DNA of 64,000 nt, from NCBI GenBank assembly GCA_903918195.1, contig CAIXDS010000022.1:1-64000 (forward strand). Direction: 5' to 3'. The notes beneath the pieces are model-generated. The model worked only from the letters and a program-made list of their open reading frames with translations, ran no database searches and was not told the origin of the DNA. Source of the stretch: an uncultured Acetobacteraceae bacterium (lineage in GTDB: Bacteria > Pseudomonadota > Alphaproteobacteria > Acetobacterales > Acetobacteraceae). Below, piece by piece: positions 1 through 8,930 of the stretch (positions are counted from its first letter, which is position 1; the number at the start of each line of letters is the position of its first letter). The translations under genes were made by a program, and so were the position numbers.

Positions 1-1
1 G

Positions 2-193
2 CAGTTGAATATCCAGGATGTGCTGCCGAAGCTGGGGTCCTACTTTACCATTGCCGACCAGGGGGCGGATGCGGTGCTGCTGTTCGATCCGCTTGGGCAT
101 GGCGCTGGCAGCGCTGTTGCGGTGCTGAAGGCGTTGAGCGCCGCGGTCCCAGATATCGGTACGCTGTCGAGCCACAACGCCATTCTGGTATAA
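2..193 (+). CDS. C-terminal end of a probable type I secreted protein (partial)
   Basis: Only the last 60 or so residues are inside the window; the frame is open at the left edge. The tail has a beta-rich pattern with alternating hydrophobic and polar residues (LLFDPLGHGAG, then AVAVLKAL) and ends in a short hydrophobic run, NAILV. This resembles the C-terminal target domain of RTX/hemolysin-like proteins exported by type I secretion in alphaproteobacteria. No glycine-rich nonapeptide repeats lie in the visible part, so the assignment is tentative. The TTG at base 5 is probably internal rather than a start. Confidence 0.45.
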   Translation, partial: QLNIQDVLPKLGSYFTIADQGADAVLLFDPLGHGAGSAVAVLKALSAAVPDIGTLSSHNAILV

Positions 194-267
194 TCGCGAC
201 GGCCGCCCGTTTTTGCGATCCGGCGGGTAAGCGTCTGCACCAGCCCGTCAGGGCTCCCCGCCTGCCT

Positions 268-1194
268 TTACCCCTCGTTCTGCGGCATCGCCGTCGGGAT
301 CACCGTCGTTACGATCGATGCATCCAGGGCCTCGTAATCATGGTACCGGATCGTCGCGTAAAGCTCCGCCCGCGTCTGCATCCGGTCCACCAGCTGATGC
401 GTGCCGCCATGCGCGCGGATGGAGGCGAACAGCTCCTCCTGTGCCTTGGCCGCGACGCGCAGCGAACTCACCGGCCAGATCACCATCCGATACCCCATCT
501 CCTGGAACTCGGCAGCGGTGAAGAATGGCGTGCGGCCGAACTCGGTCATGTTCGCCAGCAGCTTCGCGCCCGGCATGCGGCGGGCGAATTCCACGAACAT
601 CTCGCGCGTGGTCAGCGCCTCGGGGAAAATCGCGTCGGCGCCGGACTCGAGATAAAGCTGCGCGCGCGCCACCGCCCCGTCGATGCCCTCGCTGGCGGCG
701 GCATCGGTGCGGGCGATGATGAACAAATGCCGGCGCGCGCGGCGGGCAGCCGCCACTTTGGCGGCCATGTCGCCTGCATCCGCCAGTTTCTTGTCGTTCA
801 GGTGGCCGCATTTCTTCGGCAGCAGCTGGTCCTCGATATGCACCGCGCCGGCACCGGCATCTTCGAAGCTGCGCACCATGTGCATCACGTTCAGCGCCTC
901 GCCGTAGCCGGTGTCGCCGTCCACCAGCACCGGCAGGGCAGAGGCGCGGGCCACCTGGCGAACAAAGAAACAAACGTCGTCCACCGTGATCACGCCCAGA
1001 TCGGGCAGACCCATCGACGCGCTCATCGCCGCACCTGACAAGTACAGCGCCGCAAACCCGGCATCGCGCGCCTGCAGCGCGGCCATGCCGTTATGGGTGC
1101 CGGGGATTTGCAGAATCTCCGGCCGCTCCAGCAGGGCGCGGAAGCGCGCACCGGCGGGTTCGGCGGGAATGTCATCGGCAACCAGGTAGGTCAT
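268..1194 (-). CDS. prpB: Methylisocitrate lyase
   Basis: Cleaves 2-methylisocitrate to pyruvate and succinate in the methylcitrate cycle of propionate catabolism. The 308-residue protein is the usual length for the isocitrate lyase/PEP mutase superfamily. It shows the signature KKCGH loop carrying the catalytic cysteine, the metal-site stretch DGDTGYG, and the IARTDA strand of the TIM barrel. The start ATG is preceded by a GGAGA ribosome site. It lies 13 bp downstream of the antiporter gene on the same strand, so the two may be cotranscribed. No prpC or prpD is in the window. A related carboxyphosphonoenolpyruvate mutase-type activity is the main alternative. Confidence 0.88.
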   Translation of the reverse strand: MTYLVADDIPAEPAGARFRALLERPEILQIPGTHNGMAALQARDAGFAALYLSGAAMSASMGLPDLGVITVDDVCFFVRQVARASALPVLVDGDTGYGEALNVMHMVRSFEDAGAGAVHIEDQLLPKKCGHLNDKKLADAGDMAAKVAAARRARRHLFIIARTDAAASEGIDGAVARAQLYLESGADAIFPEALTTREMFVEFARRMPGAKLLANMTEFGRTPFFTAAEFQEMGYRMVIWPVSSLRVAAKAQEELFASIRAHGGTHQLVDRMQTRAELYATIRYHDYEALDASIVTTVIPTAMPQNEG

Positions 1195-1207
1195 GGCGGC
1201 GTCTCCG

Positions 1208-2605
1208 TCACGGGAGGAGGTAGAGCAGGGTCAGCAGCGCGAACGGCAGCAGCAGCAGCGCGCACGACCATGCCAGGTAGCCGAAGAACCCCGGCATGCG
1301 CACGCCGCGATGGGCCGCGATGGCGCGCACCATCATGTTCGGCGCATTGCCGACATAGGTCAGCGCGCCGAAAAACACCGCCCCGGCCGACAATGCCCGC
1401 AGCACCGGCGACAGCTCCCCGGTCAGCGTTGCGGGGTCGCTGCCCGCGAGTTGGAAGAACACCAGATAGGTCGGCGCGTTGTCGAGCATGGCCGAGAGCA
1501 TGCCGGCCAGCCAGAAATAGGCGAGCGGCGACGGCCGCCCCGCCGCATCCGAGGTCAGCGCCAGCAGCGGCGCCAGCGGCCCGGCGGGACCGGCCGCCAG
1601 CATGGCCAGCACCGGCCCGATGGTGACGAAGATGGCGGCGAACAGCACGGCCACCTCCATCATCGGCGCCCAGGTAAACAGGTTACGCTGGCGCACCGCG
1701 TGCGGGGTGATCACCAGCGAGGCGGCGGTGATCCCGCCGAACACCAGCATGCCGAGCAGCCGCTCCAGGCCGATGGGCTGGCCGAGCAGCACCAATTCAC
1801 CGGGATGCCAGACGCCCTGGAGCAGCACGGTCGCGACCACCAGCAGCACCAGCGCGGCGTTGCGCCAGCCCCGCACGCGCAGCCGCCGCGCCGGCGGCGG
1901 CGGCGGGTCGCTGCGGGCCAGATGGAGGTCCAGCAGCCAGAAGGAGGCCAGCAGCGGCCCGGCGACGACCAGCAATGGGACGGTCAAATTCTGCAGTGGC
2001 CAGAAAAACGGCACACCCTGCAGGAACCCCAGATAGAGCGGCGGGTCACCGAGCGGGGTCGTGGCGCCGCCGACATTGGCCGCCAGCACGATGAAGAACA
2101 CCACCAGATGGACCTTGCGGGTGCGATGGGCATTGGCGCGCAGCAGCGGGTGGATCAGCACCATGGCCACACCCGTGGTACCCATCACGCCGGCCAGCAC
2201 GGTGCCGAGCGCCAGCAGGGCGGTGTTGCCGGCGGGGGTGCCCCAGGGCCCGCCCTCCAGCAGGATGCCGCCGCCGGCGGTGAACAGCGCCAGCAGCAGG
2301 CTGACGAAGGGGAGGTAGTCCAACAATATGGCGTGCCAGACGTCATGCCAAGCCACCGCCGGCCCGTGCAGCACGAGCAGCGGCAACAGCAAGGCCAGGC
2401 TCCAGGAAGCCGCGATCAGCCCCATGCGCCGATGCCACAGCCGCGGCGCCAGCATCGGCAAGAAGGCGATGGTGAGCAGCAGCCCGGCGAAGGGCAGCCC
2501 CCAGAGCGGCGCCGGCGCCGCCCCGATCGGCCCTTCCGCCGCGGCCCAGGCGGTGGCGGGCCAGAGTGTGGCGGCAGCGATCCCCAGGCCCCATATCATT
2601 GTCAT
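1208..2605 (-). CDS. NhaD/citrate-type sodium:proton antiporter family membrane protein
   Basis: A 465-residue integral inner-membrane protein with an N-terminal signal-anchor and about 12 hydrophobic segments. Stretches such as TTPLGDPPLYLGFLQG and AMLDNAPTYLVFF match the two inverted-repeat active-site regions of the ion transporter superfamily containing NhaD antiporters and citrate carriers (helix breaks with Asn/Asp-Pro). Sodium/proton exchange is the usual annotation for this subfamily; the substrate cannot be read from sequence. It sits immediately upstream of prpB, so carriage of an organic acid is a possible alternative. Confidence 0.75.
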   Translation of the reverse strand: MTMIWGLGIAAATLWPATAWAAAEGPIGAAPAPLWGLPFAGLLLTIAFLPMLAPRLWHRRMGLIAASWSLALLLPLLVLHGPAVAWHDVWHAILLDYLPFVSLLLALFTAGGGILLEGGPWGTPAGNTALLALGTVLAGVMGTTGVAMVLIHPLLRANAHRTRKVHLVVFFIVLAANVGGATTPLGDPPLYLGFLQGVPFFWPLQNLTVPLLVVAGPLLASFWLLDLHLARSDPPPPPARRLRVRGWRNAALVLLVVATVLLQGVWHPGELVLLGQPIGLERLLGMLVFGGITAASLVITPHAVRQRNLFTWAPMMEVAVLFAAIFVTIGPVLAMLAAGPAGPLAPLLALTSDAAGRPSPLAYFWLAGMLSAMLDNAPTYLVFFQLAGSDPATLTGELSPVLRALSAGAVFFGALTYVGNAPNMMVRAIAAHRGVRMPGFFGYLAWSCALLLLPFALLTLLYLLP

Positions 2606-2706
2606 TAGCCGGCAATATTCATCGGTTGGGGAGCCGAGGGGGTCGGTTGCATGCCCCTTCCCCTATATTTAACGTCGGTGGCACGCAACGGAGAACGGCC
2701 GGGACC

Positions 2707-3318
2707 ATGGAAATGTCTGGCGAGCGGCGCATCCAGGCGCCGCGGGATCGGGTCTGGCAGGCCCTGAACGACCCGCTGGTGCTGAAGGCCGCACTCCCCG
2801 GTTGCGAGAGCCTGGAAAAGCTGTCGGACACCGAGATGAAGACCATTGTCGCGATCAAGCTGGGGCCGATCGCGGCCCGCTTCACCGGAAAAGTGAACTT
2901 CACCGATATCGACCCGCCGAACGGCTATCGCATTGCCGGCGAGGGCCAGGGCGGCGTGGCCGGCTTCGCCAAGGGCGGCGCCGATGTGCGCCTGACCGGG
3001 GACGGCGACGCGACCGTGCTGACCTATGACGTGAAGGCGCAGGTCGGCGGCAGGATGGCGCAGCTCGGCGCCCGGCTGATCGACGCCACCGCCCGGCAGA
3101 CGGCGGACGCCTTCTTCACCCGGTTCGCCGACCTCGTGGCCCCGCCGGTTGCCGAAGCGGGGGAAGCAGCAGCGCCGGCCGTTGTGATCGCACCGGCCCC
3201 CAGCAAGCCCGGCCTGCGCGCCATCATCGGCGAGCCGTTCGCCACCCGGCTGGCCGGCGCGATCGCCGTGCTGCTCCTCCTGGTGATTCTGGCCGTGCTG
3301 CTCGGAGGCCGTTTCTAG
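2707..3318 (+). CDS. coxG: CoxG/SRPBCC family protein, membrane anchored
   Basis: 203 residues. Residues 1-150 form a SRPBCC (START-like) domain with the CoxG signature (MSGERRIQAPRDRVWQAL, then ALPGCESLE). A low-complexity Ala/Pro linker follows and then a C-terminal membrane helix. In carboxydotrophs CoxG helps recruit the MoxR/VWA maturation proteins to the membrane during assembly of molybdenum CO dehydrogenase-type enzymes. The ATG at 2707 was chosen because the domain begins there; the frame stays open further upstream but without family similarity. It overlaps coxD by one base (TAGTG) and heads a five-gene operon. Confidence 0.85.
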   Translation: MEMSGERRIQAPRDRVWQALNDPLVLKAALPGCESLEKLSDTEMKTIVAIKLGPIAARFTGKVNFTDIDPPNGYRIAGEGQGGVAGFAKGGADVRLTGDGDATVLTYDVKAQVGGRMAQLGARLIDATARQTADAFFTRFADLVAPPVAEAGEAAAPAVVIAPAPSKPGLRAIIGEPFATRLAGAIAVLLLLVILAVLLGGRF

Positions 3319-4223
3319 TGCTGCCGGCCAGCGTCGCCGATACGGCCTCCCTGCTGGCCGCCGGCGGCTATGTCGCCGACCTCGCCCTGGCCACCACCGT
3401 GCATCTGGCGCTGGCCATGCGCCGGCCGCTGTTCCTGGAAGGCGAGCCCGGCACCGGCAAGACCGAGATCGCCAAGGTGCTCGCCCTCGGCCTGAACCGC
3501 CGGCTGGTGCGGCTGCAATGCTATGACGGGCTCGACCTGTCCGCCGCCGCCTATGAATGGGACCATGCCCGCCAGCTCATGGCCATCCGCATCGCCGAGG
3601 CGACCGGCTCGGCCGACCGGCAGGCGCTGGCCAGCGACATCTACAGCCGCGCCTTCCTGCAGCCGCGTCCGCTGCTCTCGGCCATCGACCCCGACCTGCC
3701 GCCGGCGGTGCTGCTGATCGACGAGCTGGACCGCGCCGACGAGCCGTTCGAGGCGTTCCTGCTGGAGGTGCTGGCCGACTTCCAGTTGACCATCCCTGAA
3801 TACGGCACGGTGCACGCGGCCACGCCGCCGGTGGTGGTCATCACCTCCAACCGCACCCGCGAGGTGCACGACGCCATCCGGCGCCGCTGCCTCTACCATT
3901 GGGTGGATTACCCCGATGCGCGCCGCGAGCGGCTGATCCTGGCCCGCAAGGCGCCCGGCGTTCCGGCGCTGCTGTCGGCCCAGATCGTCGCCTTCGTGCA
4001 GAAGCTGCGCGGCGAGGATCTGTTCAAGCTGCCCGGCGTTGCCGAGACGATCGACTGGGCGGCAGCGCTGTCGCATCTCGACAAGCAGGAGCTTGACCCG
4101 GCGGCGGTGGATGAGACGCTGGGCGTGCTGCTGAAATACCAGGACGACATCGCCAGGGTGAAAGGCGCCGAAGCCGCCCGCCTGGTGACCGAGGCGCGCG
4201 ACGCCGCCGTGCCGCCGGGGTGA
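3318..4223 (+). CDS. coxD: MoxR-family AAA+ ATPase (CoxD-like)
   Basis: 301-residue AAA+ chaperone with Walker A GEPGTGKT at residues 42-49, Walker B LLIDELDRAD, and sensor-1 ITSNRTRE. MoxR/CoxD proteins work with a VWA partner to mature metalloenzymes; CoxD is needed to build the Cu-S-Mo centre in CO dehydrogenase of Oligotropha. The GTG start overlaps the coxG stop, and the end overlaps the CoxE-like gene by 4 bp (GTGA), so the proteins are probably made in fixed ratio. The substrate enzyme is not in this window. Confidence 0.88.
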   Translation: MLPASVADTASLLAAGGYVADLALATTVHLALAMRRPLFLEGEPGTGKTEIAKVLALGLNRRLVRLQCYDGLDLSAAAYEWDHARQLMAIRIAEATGSADRQALASDIYSRAFLQPRPLLSAIDPDLPPAVLLIDELDRADEPFEAFLLEVLADFQLTIPEYGTVHAATPPVVVITSNRTREVHDAIRRRCLYHWVDYPDARRERLILARKAPGVPALLSAQIVAFVQKLRGEDLFKLPGVAETIDWAAALSHLDKQELDPAAVDETLGVLLKYQDDIARVKGAEAARLVTEARDAAVPPG

Positions 4224-5440
4224 GCCCGGCCGCACCCGCCGTGCCGGCTTCGGGCGGCGCGTTTGCCGGCAACATTCTCACCTTTGCCCGTCTGTTGCGC
4301 CGCACCGGGCTGCCGGTGGGTCCGGCCGATGTGCTGGCCGCGCTGGCGGCGGTGCAGTTGGTGGACATCGGCAGCCGCGCGCAGGTGCGCACCGCGCTGC
4401 GCACCGCGCTGATCCATCGCCACGAGCACGCCGAGCTGTTCGATCAGGCGTTTTTCCTGTTCTGGCGCGATCCGCAGGCCGCGCGGGCGGTGGCCGCGTT
4501 CGGGCCGTTCGCGGCGGCGAAGCAAAAGCCGCCCGGGCGCGCGCCCCCGGGCAGCCGGCGTCTGGCCGAGGCACTCGCCCGCCCGAACGAGCAGAAACCG
4601 CGCGAGGAGAGCCGCCGGGAGATCGACGCGGCGATGACAATGTCCGACCGCGAACGGCTGCAAAGCATGGATTTCGAGGCGATGAGTGCCGCCGAGATCG
4701 CCGCCGCAAAGAACGAGATCAAGCGTCTTGCTTTGCCGCTCGACCGCCAGCGCACGCGCCGCCGCCGCGCCGACCCGTCCGGTGCGCAGGTGGATTTGCG
4801 GGCAACGTTGCAGGCCAGCCTGCGCCAGGGCGGCGAGATTCTCGACATCGCCACCAGCCGGCGGGTGATGCGTCCGCCGCCGCTGGTGGTGCTGTGCGAC
4901 ATCAGCGGCTCGATGGGCCGCTACGCGCAAATCCTGCTGCATTTCCTGCACGCCGTCGCGAACGATCGCGACCGCGTACACACCTTCCTGTTCGGCACAA
5001 GGCTGTCCAACGTCACCCGCGTGCTGCGCCACCGCGACGCCGAAATGGCGTTCCAGCTGGTTTCGCACGCCGTACCGGACTGGTCCGGCGGCACCCGCAT
5101 CGGCGAGGCGCTGGGCGCATTCAACCGGCGCTGGGCGCGGCGCGTGCTGGCGCAGGGGGCGGTGGTGCTGCTGGTCACCGACGGGCTCGACCGCGACGGC
5201 GCGGCCGGACTGGCGGAGGCGATGGACCGGCTGCACAAATCCTGTTCCCGGCTCGTCTGGCTGAACCCGCTGTTGCGCTGGGAGGGGTTCGCGCCAAAAT
5301 CACAGGGAATCCGCGCCATGCTGCCGCACGTGGACGAATTCCGTCCGGTTCACAATCTGATCAGCCTGCGCGCGCTGGTCAGCAGCCTCTCTCGCCCGGT
5401 GGTGCCGCGCGACATGGATCGTTGGAGGATGGCGTCATGA
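4220..5440 (+). CDS. coxE: VWA domain protein CoxE
   Basis: 406 residues. The C-terminal half is a von Willebrand factor A domain with the MIDAS motif DISGSMG (DxSxS) and a downstream DGLDRDG. The N-terminal half is the helical region typical of the CoxE/DUF58-like family. CoxE partners CoxD in cofactor maturation of molybdenum hydroxylases. Start is GTG within a GTGA overlap with coxD, and the end overlaps the next gene as ATGA. Function is inferred from family and gene order. Confidence 0.87.
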   Translation: MSPAAPAVPASGGAFAGNILTFARLLRRTGLPVGPADVLAALAAVQLVDIGSRAQVRTALRTALIHRHEHAELFDQAFFLFWRDPQAARAVAAFGPFAAAKQKPPGRAPPGSRRLAEALARPNEQKPREESRREIDAAMTMSDRERLQSMDFEAMSAAEIAAAKNEIKRLALPLDRQRTRRRRADPSGAQVDLRATLQASLRQGGEILDIATSRRVMRPPPLVVLCDISGSMGRYAQILLHFLHAVANDRDRVHTFLFGTRLSNVTRVLRHRDAEMAFQLVSHAVPDWSGGTRIGEALGAFNRRWARRVLAQGAVVLLVTDGLDRDGAAGLAEAMDRLHKSCSRLVWLNPLLRWEGFAPKSQGIRAMLPHVDEFRPVHNLISLRALVSSLSRPVVPRDMDRWRMAS

Positions 5441-5763
5441 GTTTGGGCGAAACCGAGGACGTTTTTGTCGCCGCCGCCGCCTGGTTGAAAGCCGGGGAGC
5501 AGGTAGCGCTGGCGACCGTGACGGAAACCTGGGGCAGTTCCCCCCGGCCCGCCGGCAGCCATCTGGCGGTCACGGCGAGCGGCAAGCTGGCCGGTTCGGT
5601 GTCCGGCGGTTGCATCGAGGGCGCGGTGGCCGAGGCAGCGCAGCGCAGCATCGCCGACGGTATCCCGCAAGTGCTGGAATTCGGCGTCACCAACGAGCGT
5701 GCCTGGGAGGTCGGGCTGGCCTGCGGCGGGCGGGTCAAACTGTTCGTGGAGAAACTGGCGTGA
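5437..5763 (+). CDS. XdhC/CoxI family protein, N-terminal domain only
   Basis: 108 residues matching the N-terminal domain of XdhC/CoxI proteins, with the conserved TETWGSSPRPAGS and SVSGGCIEG stretches. XdhC proteins bind molybdenum cofactor and carry it to, and sulfurate it for, xanthine dehydrogenase-type enzymes. Full-length XdhC also has a Rossmann domain; here that is encoded by the next gene, so the two domains are separate polypeptides. Start overlaps coxE (ATGA) and stop overlaps the next start (GTGA). This split is common in cox-type clusters and is not taken as a frameshift, since each part has its own start. Confidence 0.8.
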   Translation: MSLGETEDVFVAAAAWLKAGEQVALATVTETWGSSPRPAGSHLAVTASGKLAGSVSGGCIEGAVAEAAQRSIADGIPQVLEFGVTNERAWEVGLACGGRVKLFVEKLA

Positions 5764-6464
5764 CGCCCGAGGTCTTCGCCGCCCTGAGTGCGGCGCGCGC
5801 GGCGCAAATTCCGGTGGTACTGGCGACGAAGCTGCCCACCGGCGAGCAGTTTCTGCTTCCCGACCCCGCCGCCCCGGCGGCCCTGGCCGAGGCGGCGGGC
5901 ACCGCGCTGCGCGACGACCGCACCGGCACCGTAACGCTGACGGATGGGACGTTGGCGGATGGGGAATGGTTCCTGCGCGCCTACAACCCGCCCTTGCGGC
6001 TGGTGGTGGTGGGGGCGGTGCACATCGCCCAGGCGCTGGTGCCGATGGCGGCGCAGCTGGGGCTGGCGGTGGTGGTGGTCGATCCGCGCCGCGCCTTCGC
6101 GACCACGGAGCGGTTTCCCAACGTCAGCATCCGCACCGACTGGCCGGACGAGGCGATGGAGGCGCTGGCGCCGGATGCGCGCACGGCGGTGGTGACGCTG
6201 ACGCACGACCCCAAGCTGGACGACCCGGCGCTGGACCGGGCGCTGCGCAGCGAGGCGTTCTACATCGGCTCACTGGGCAGCCGGCGCACCCATGCCGCCC
6301 GCCTCACCCGCTTGCGCGCGCTCGGCCATGACGAGGCCGCGCTGGCGCGCATCCGCGGGCCGGTGGGGCTGGACATCGAGGCGGTGACCGCACCGGAGAT
6401 CGCGCTGTCTGTGCTGGCCGAACTGGTGGCGGTGCGGCGTGGATCGCCACTGGCGGCGAGGTAG
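5760..6464 (+). CDS. XdhC/CoxI family protein, Rossmann (C-terminal) domain
   Basis: 234 residues. The C-terminal two-thirds is the XdhC Rossmann domain: LVVVGAVHIAQAL (dinucleotide-binding-like turn), VVDPRRAFAT, then FYIGSLGSRRTHAAR and the closing GLDIEAVTAPEIALSVLAEL. It presumably acts with the preceding N-terminal half in molybdenum cofactor delivery. The GTG start in the GTGA overlap was chosen because family similarity begins there. It ends the cox-type operon and runs straight into a 12-bp-arm palindrome. Confidence 0.8.
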   Translation: MTPEVFAALSAARAAQIPVVLATKLPTGEQFLLPDPAAPAALAEAAGTALRDDRTGTVTLTDGTLADGEWFLRAYNPPLRLVVVGAVHIAQALVPMAAQLGLAVVVVDPRRAFATTERFPNVSIRTDWPDEAMEALAPDARTAVVTLTHDPKLDDPALDRALRSEAFYIGSLGSRRTHAARLTRLRALGHDEAALARIRGPVGLDIEAVTAPEIALSVLAELVAVRRGSPLAAR

Positions 6465-6490
6465 CAGGCCAGGGCAGCGCCCTGGCCTGC
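6464..6490. terminator. Perfect hairpin between convergent genes
   Basis: Inverted repeat with 12-bp arms (6464-6475 and 6479-6490) and a 3-base AGC loop. It begins on the last base of the XdhC-family gene and ends 8 bp before the cysK stop. It has no U-tract, but a stem this strong between convergent genes probably limits transcription from both sides. It belongs to the dispersed hairpin family reported in the findings. Confidence 0.6.
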
Positions 6491-6498
6491 CTGATGCC

Positions 6499-7479
6499 TC
6501 AGAGCCCTTCAAACAGCGCCGTGGTGTAATACCGCTCCGCGAAGCTCGGAATGATCGCCACGATCAGCTTGCCCGCGTTCTCCGGCCGCTTCGCCAGCTT
6601 CAGCGTCGCCGCCAGCGCGGCGCCCGACGAGATGCCGCCCGGAATGCCCTCGGTCTTGGCGAGCCGCTTCGCCTGGGCAAACGTCTCCTCGTTGGTAACC
6701 TGAATAATCTCATCGATCAGCGAGGTATCCAGCACCGCTGGCACGAACCCGGCACCGATGCCCTGGATCGGGTGCGGCGACGGCGAGCCGCCCGACAGCA
6801 CCGGGCTCGCGGTCGGCTCCACTGCCACCAGCTTCAGCTCCGGCTTGCGCGGCTTCAGCGCCTGGCCGATGCCGGTCAGCGTGCCGCCGGTGCCGATGCC
6901 GCTGACCACGATGTCCACCTTGCCGTCGGTGTCGAACCAGATTTCCTCGGCCGTGGTGATCCGGTGGATTTCCGGGTTGGCGGGATTGGTGAACTGGCCG
7001 ACGATTACCGCCCCCGGCGTCGCCTCCAGCAGTTCCTGGGCACGCGCCACGGCGCCCTTCATGCCCTTCTCCTTGGGCGTCAGCTCCAGCTCGGCGCCCA
7101 GATAGGCCAGCAGCTTGCGCCGCTCGATGGAGACCGACTCGGGCAGCGTCACGATCAGCCGGTAGCCGCGCGAGGCGGCGAAGAACGCCAGGCCGATGCC
7201 AGTGTTGCCCGAGGTGGGCTCGATCAGCACCGAATCCGGGCCAATCTTGCCCTCGCGCTCCAGCGCCAGGATCAGGTTGACACCGATACGGTCCTTCACG
7301 CTGGCGATCGGGTTGAAGAACTCCAGTTTCAGGGCGACATCCGCGACCAGCCCCTCGTCCGCGGCGATGCGCGGGATGCGCACCAGCGGGGTGTTGCCGA
7401 TGGTTTCCGCGATGCTGTCGTAGATGCGCCCACGCAGCGGACGGTCGAAGGTCAGCGGTTTCCGCTCGGTCTGGCTCAT
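6499..7479 (-). CDS. cysK: Cysteine synthase A (O-acetylserine sulfhydrylase)
   Basis: Makes L-cysteine from O-acetylserine and sulfide using PLP. The 326-residue protein has the PLP lysine in IASVKDR (K62), the substrate loop TSGNTGIG, and the phosphate-binding [10 protein letters not shown]. The ATG at 7479 is chosen over an in-frame start at 7536 because an AGGAG site sits just upstream and the upstream extension would overlap the predicted promoter. No cysE or sulfate-assimilation gene is adjacent. It converges on the cox-type operon across the palindrome at 6464-6490. Confidence 0.93.
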   Translation of the reverse strand: MSQTERKPLTFDRPLRGRIYDSIAETIGNTPLVRIPRIAADEGLVADVALKLEFFNPIASVKDRIGVNLILALEREGKIGPDSVLIEPTSGNTGIGLAFFAASRGYRLIVTLPESVSIERRKLLAYLGAELELTPKEKGMKGAVARAQELLEATPGAVIVGQFTNPANPEIHRITTAEEIWFDTDGKVDIVVSGIGTGGTLTGIGQALKPRKPELKLVAVEPTASPVLSGGSPSPHPIQGIGAGFVPAVLDTSLIDEIIQVTNEETFAQAKRLAKTEGIPGGISSGAALAATLKLAKRPENAGKLIVAIIPSFAERYYTTALFEGL

Positions 7480-7508
7480 GTCGTTTTTCTCCTGGCAAGA
7501 TTTACAAT

Positions 7509-7536
7509 TTATTAACGTAGTTATAGGATTGTACAA
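7509..7536 (-). promoter_or_regulatory. Candidate promoter of cysK
   Basis: On the minus strand, TTGTAC (7536-7531) and TAATAA (7514-7509) are separated by 16 bp in a short AT-rich stretch. Start of transcription near 7502 would give a leader of about 23 nt containing the ribosome site. Assigned by pattern only. Confidence 0.4.
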
Positions 7537-7690
7537 CCTCCGTCGGAGAACTCAATCTGCGTCGCACCGCGCCCACCCACGGCACCGCGTGCCGGCCTGG
7601 ATTACAAACTGGCCAGGATTCCCGCCTTGCCGTTTCCAATGAACCGGTCACACTGCGTCGGCACGGGCGTCCAAGGGAGCAATATCAACG

Positions 7691-8257
7691 GTGGCTGAGT
7701 TCTGGATCGAATGGGGACTCCTGGCCTATGCCGGCGCCGCTGCCTGGGCATTCTTTGAGGGCGAGACCTTCGTGCTGCTCGCCGCCGCCGCCGGACACGC
7801 CACCGGTCTGGTCGATCCCTGGTTTTTGATGGTTTCGGTCTGGTTGGGCTCCTTTGCCGGCGACCAGGTCTGGTTCGGGCTGGGGCGCCGCTACGGCATC
7901 CGCTTCGTCCGCCGCTTCCCGGGCGCCGAGAAACGCCTCGCCGCGGCGATCGGCTTCGTCGAGCATTATGGCGACCTGTTCGTGCTGAGCTTCCGCTTCG
8001 CCTACGGAATCCGCAATGTCGCCTCAGCGGCCTGCGGCATGGCCGGCATGAGCTATGTCCGCTTCGCCCTGCTGAATTTCGTCGCCGCCGGCGTCTGGGC
8101 CGGCAGTTCGGTCGCCATCGGCTGGGTGCTGGCCGCCTGGCTGGGCGCCGAGCGCCTCGCCTGGGCGATTGGCCTCGCCGGACTCGCGGTTGTCCTCGGC
8201 CTGGTGTGGAAGTTCACCCGCGTCCGCCGTGCCGCCCTTGCCCAGCCGGCCGGATAA
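7691..8257 (+). CDS. DedA family membrane protein
   Basis: 188-residue polytopic protein with the VTT/DedA domain: the amphipathic re-entrant region FFEGETFVLLAAAAG near the N-terminus, GDQVWFGLGRRYG, and the FRFAYGIRNVASAACGM segment carrying the conserved arginine. DedA proteins act in the inner membrane in phospholipid (undecaprenyl phosphate or phosphatidylethanolamine) translocation and proton-linked homeostasis. GTG start follows an AT-rich leader. It is transcribed toward the LysE-family gene and has no obvious operon partner. Confidence 0.82.
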   Translation: MAEFWIEWGLLAYAGAAAWAFFEGETFVLLAAAAGHATGLVDPWFLMVSVWLGSFAGDQVWFGLGRRYGIRFVRRFPGAEKRLAAAIGFVEHYGDLFVLSFRFAYGIRNVASAACGMAGMSYVRFALLNFVAAGVWAGSSVAIGWVLAAWLGAERLAWAIGLAGLAVVLGLVWKFTRVRRAALAQPAG

Positions 8258-8270
8258 CCCTGCCGGCGCC

Positions 8271-8903
8271 TCAGACCCCCGCCAGCCCGACCGCCGCATT
8301 GCGCAGCGCCGCCGCGGCAAAGGCGAGAAAAACCAGGCCGGACAGGCGCAGCACCGCCGTTTCGTGCCGCCGGTACAAGCGCCGCACCGCCGCCGCCCCG
8401 GCCAGCGTCACCAGCACCACATCGGCCACCAGGAACCCGGCGCAGGCCGCCGCCAGCAGCCATGGCAGCGACGACCAGGCCAGCGAGGCCGCCTCGCTGC
8501 CCAGCAGCGCGGTGAAGGTGGCCAGCGCCACCGGATAGGATTTCGGATTGGTCAGTCCGAACGCCAGCCCCCGCAGCAGCGGTCGCCGCGCCGCCGCAGC
8601 CGGGTCGCCGTCCCCGGACGGCCGCGCCCGCAACGCCCGCACCCCCAGCCAGCCCAGATACAACCCGCAGGCCAGACCGAGCAGATCGAACACCGTGCTG
8701 CCCACCGACCGCACGCCGACGATGGCCAGCAGCGCCAGCGTCGACCACAGCACGTCACCGGCGAAATGGCCGAGAATGAACCCCGCCCCGGCCCGCCGCC
8801 CCTGTGCCGCGCCGATGCCCAGCAGCGCCAGGAACCCGGGTCCCGGCGTCAGCGTATAGGCCGCGCCCGCCAGCGCCGAGGCCAGCAGCAACCCCGCATG
8901 CAT
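8271..8903 (-). CDS. LysE/RhtB family exporter
   Basis: 210-residue membrane protein with the family's N-terminal motif TPGPGFLALLGIGAAQG, five to six hydrophobic segments, and the mid-protein GLTNPKSY motif. LysE/RhtB proteins export amino acids and derivatives. The substrate is not readable. It is 27 bp downstream of the DapA-like gene on the same strand and probably cotranscribed with it. Confidence 0.82.
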   Translation of the reverse strand: MHAGLLLASALAGAAYTLTPGPGFLALLGIGAAQGRRAGAGFILGHFAGDVLWSTLALLAIVGVRSVGSTVFDLLGLACGLYLGWLGVRALRARPSGDGDPAAAARRPLLRGLAFGLTNPKSYPVALATFTALLGSEAASLAWSSLPWLLAAACAGFLVADVVLVTLAGAAAVRRLYRRHETAVLRLSGLVFLAFAAAALRNAAVGLAGV

Positions 8904-8930
8904 CGTTGCTTGCTCTTTCTTTCGAGAGGG

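Noticed and set aside
1193-2608. Long plus-strand open frame (about 470 codons)
   Set aside because: It lies wholly antisense to the NhaD-like antiporter, is made of Gln/Arg/His-rich sequence typical of reversed GC-rich genes, and has no domain content.
5437-6464. Frameshift splitting a single xdhC gene
   Set aside because: Each half has its own start in a clean GTGA/ATGA overlap, and separate N- and C-terminal XdhC-type proteins are known in cox-type clusters.
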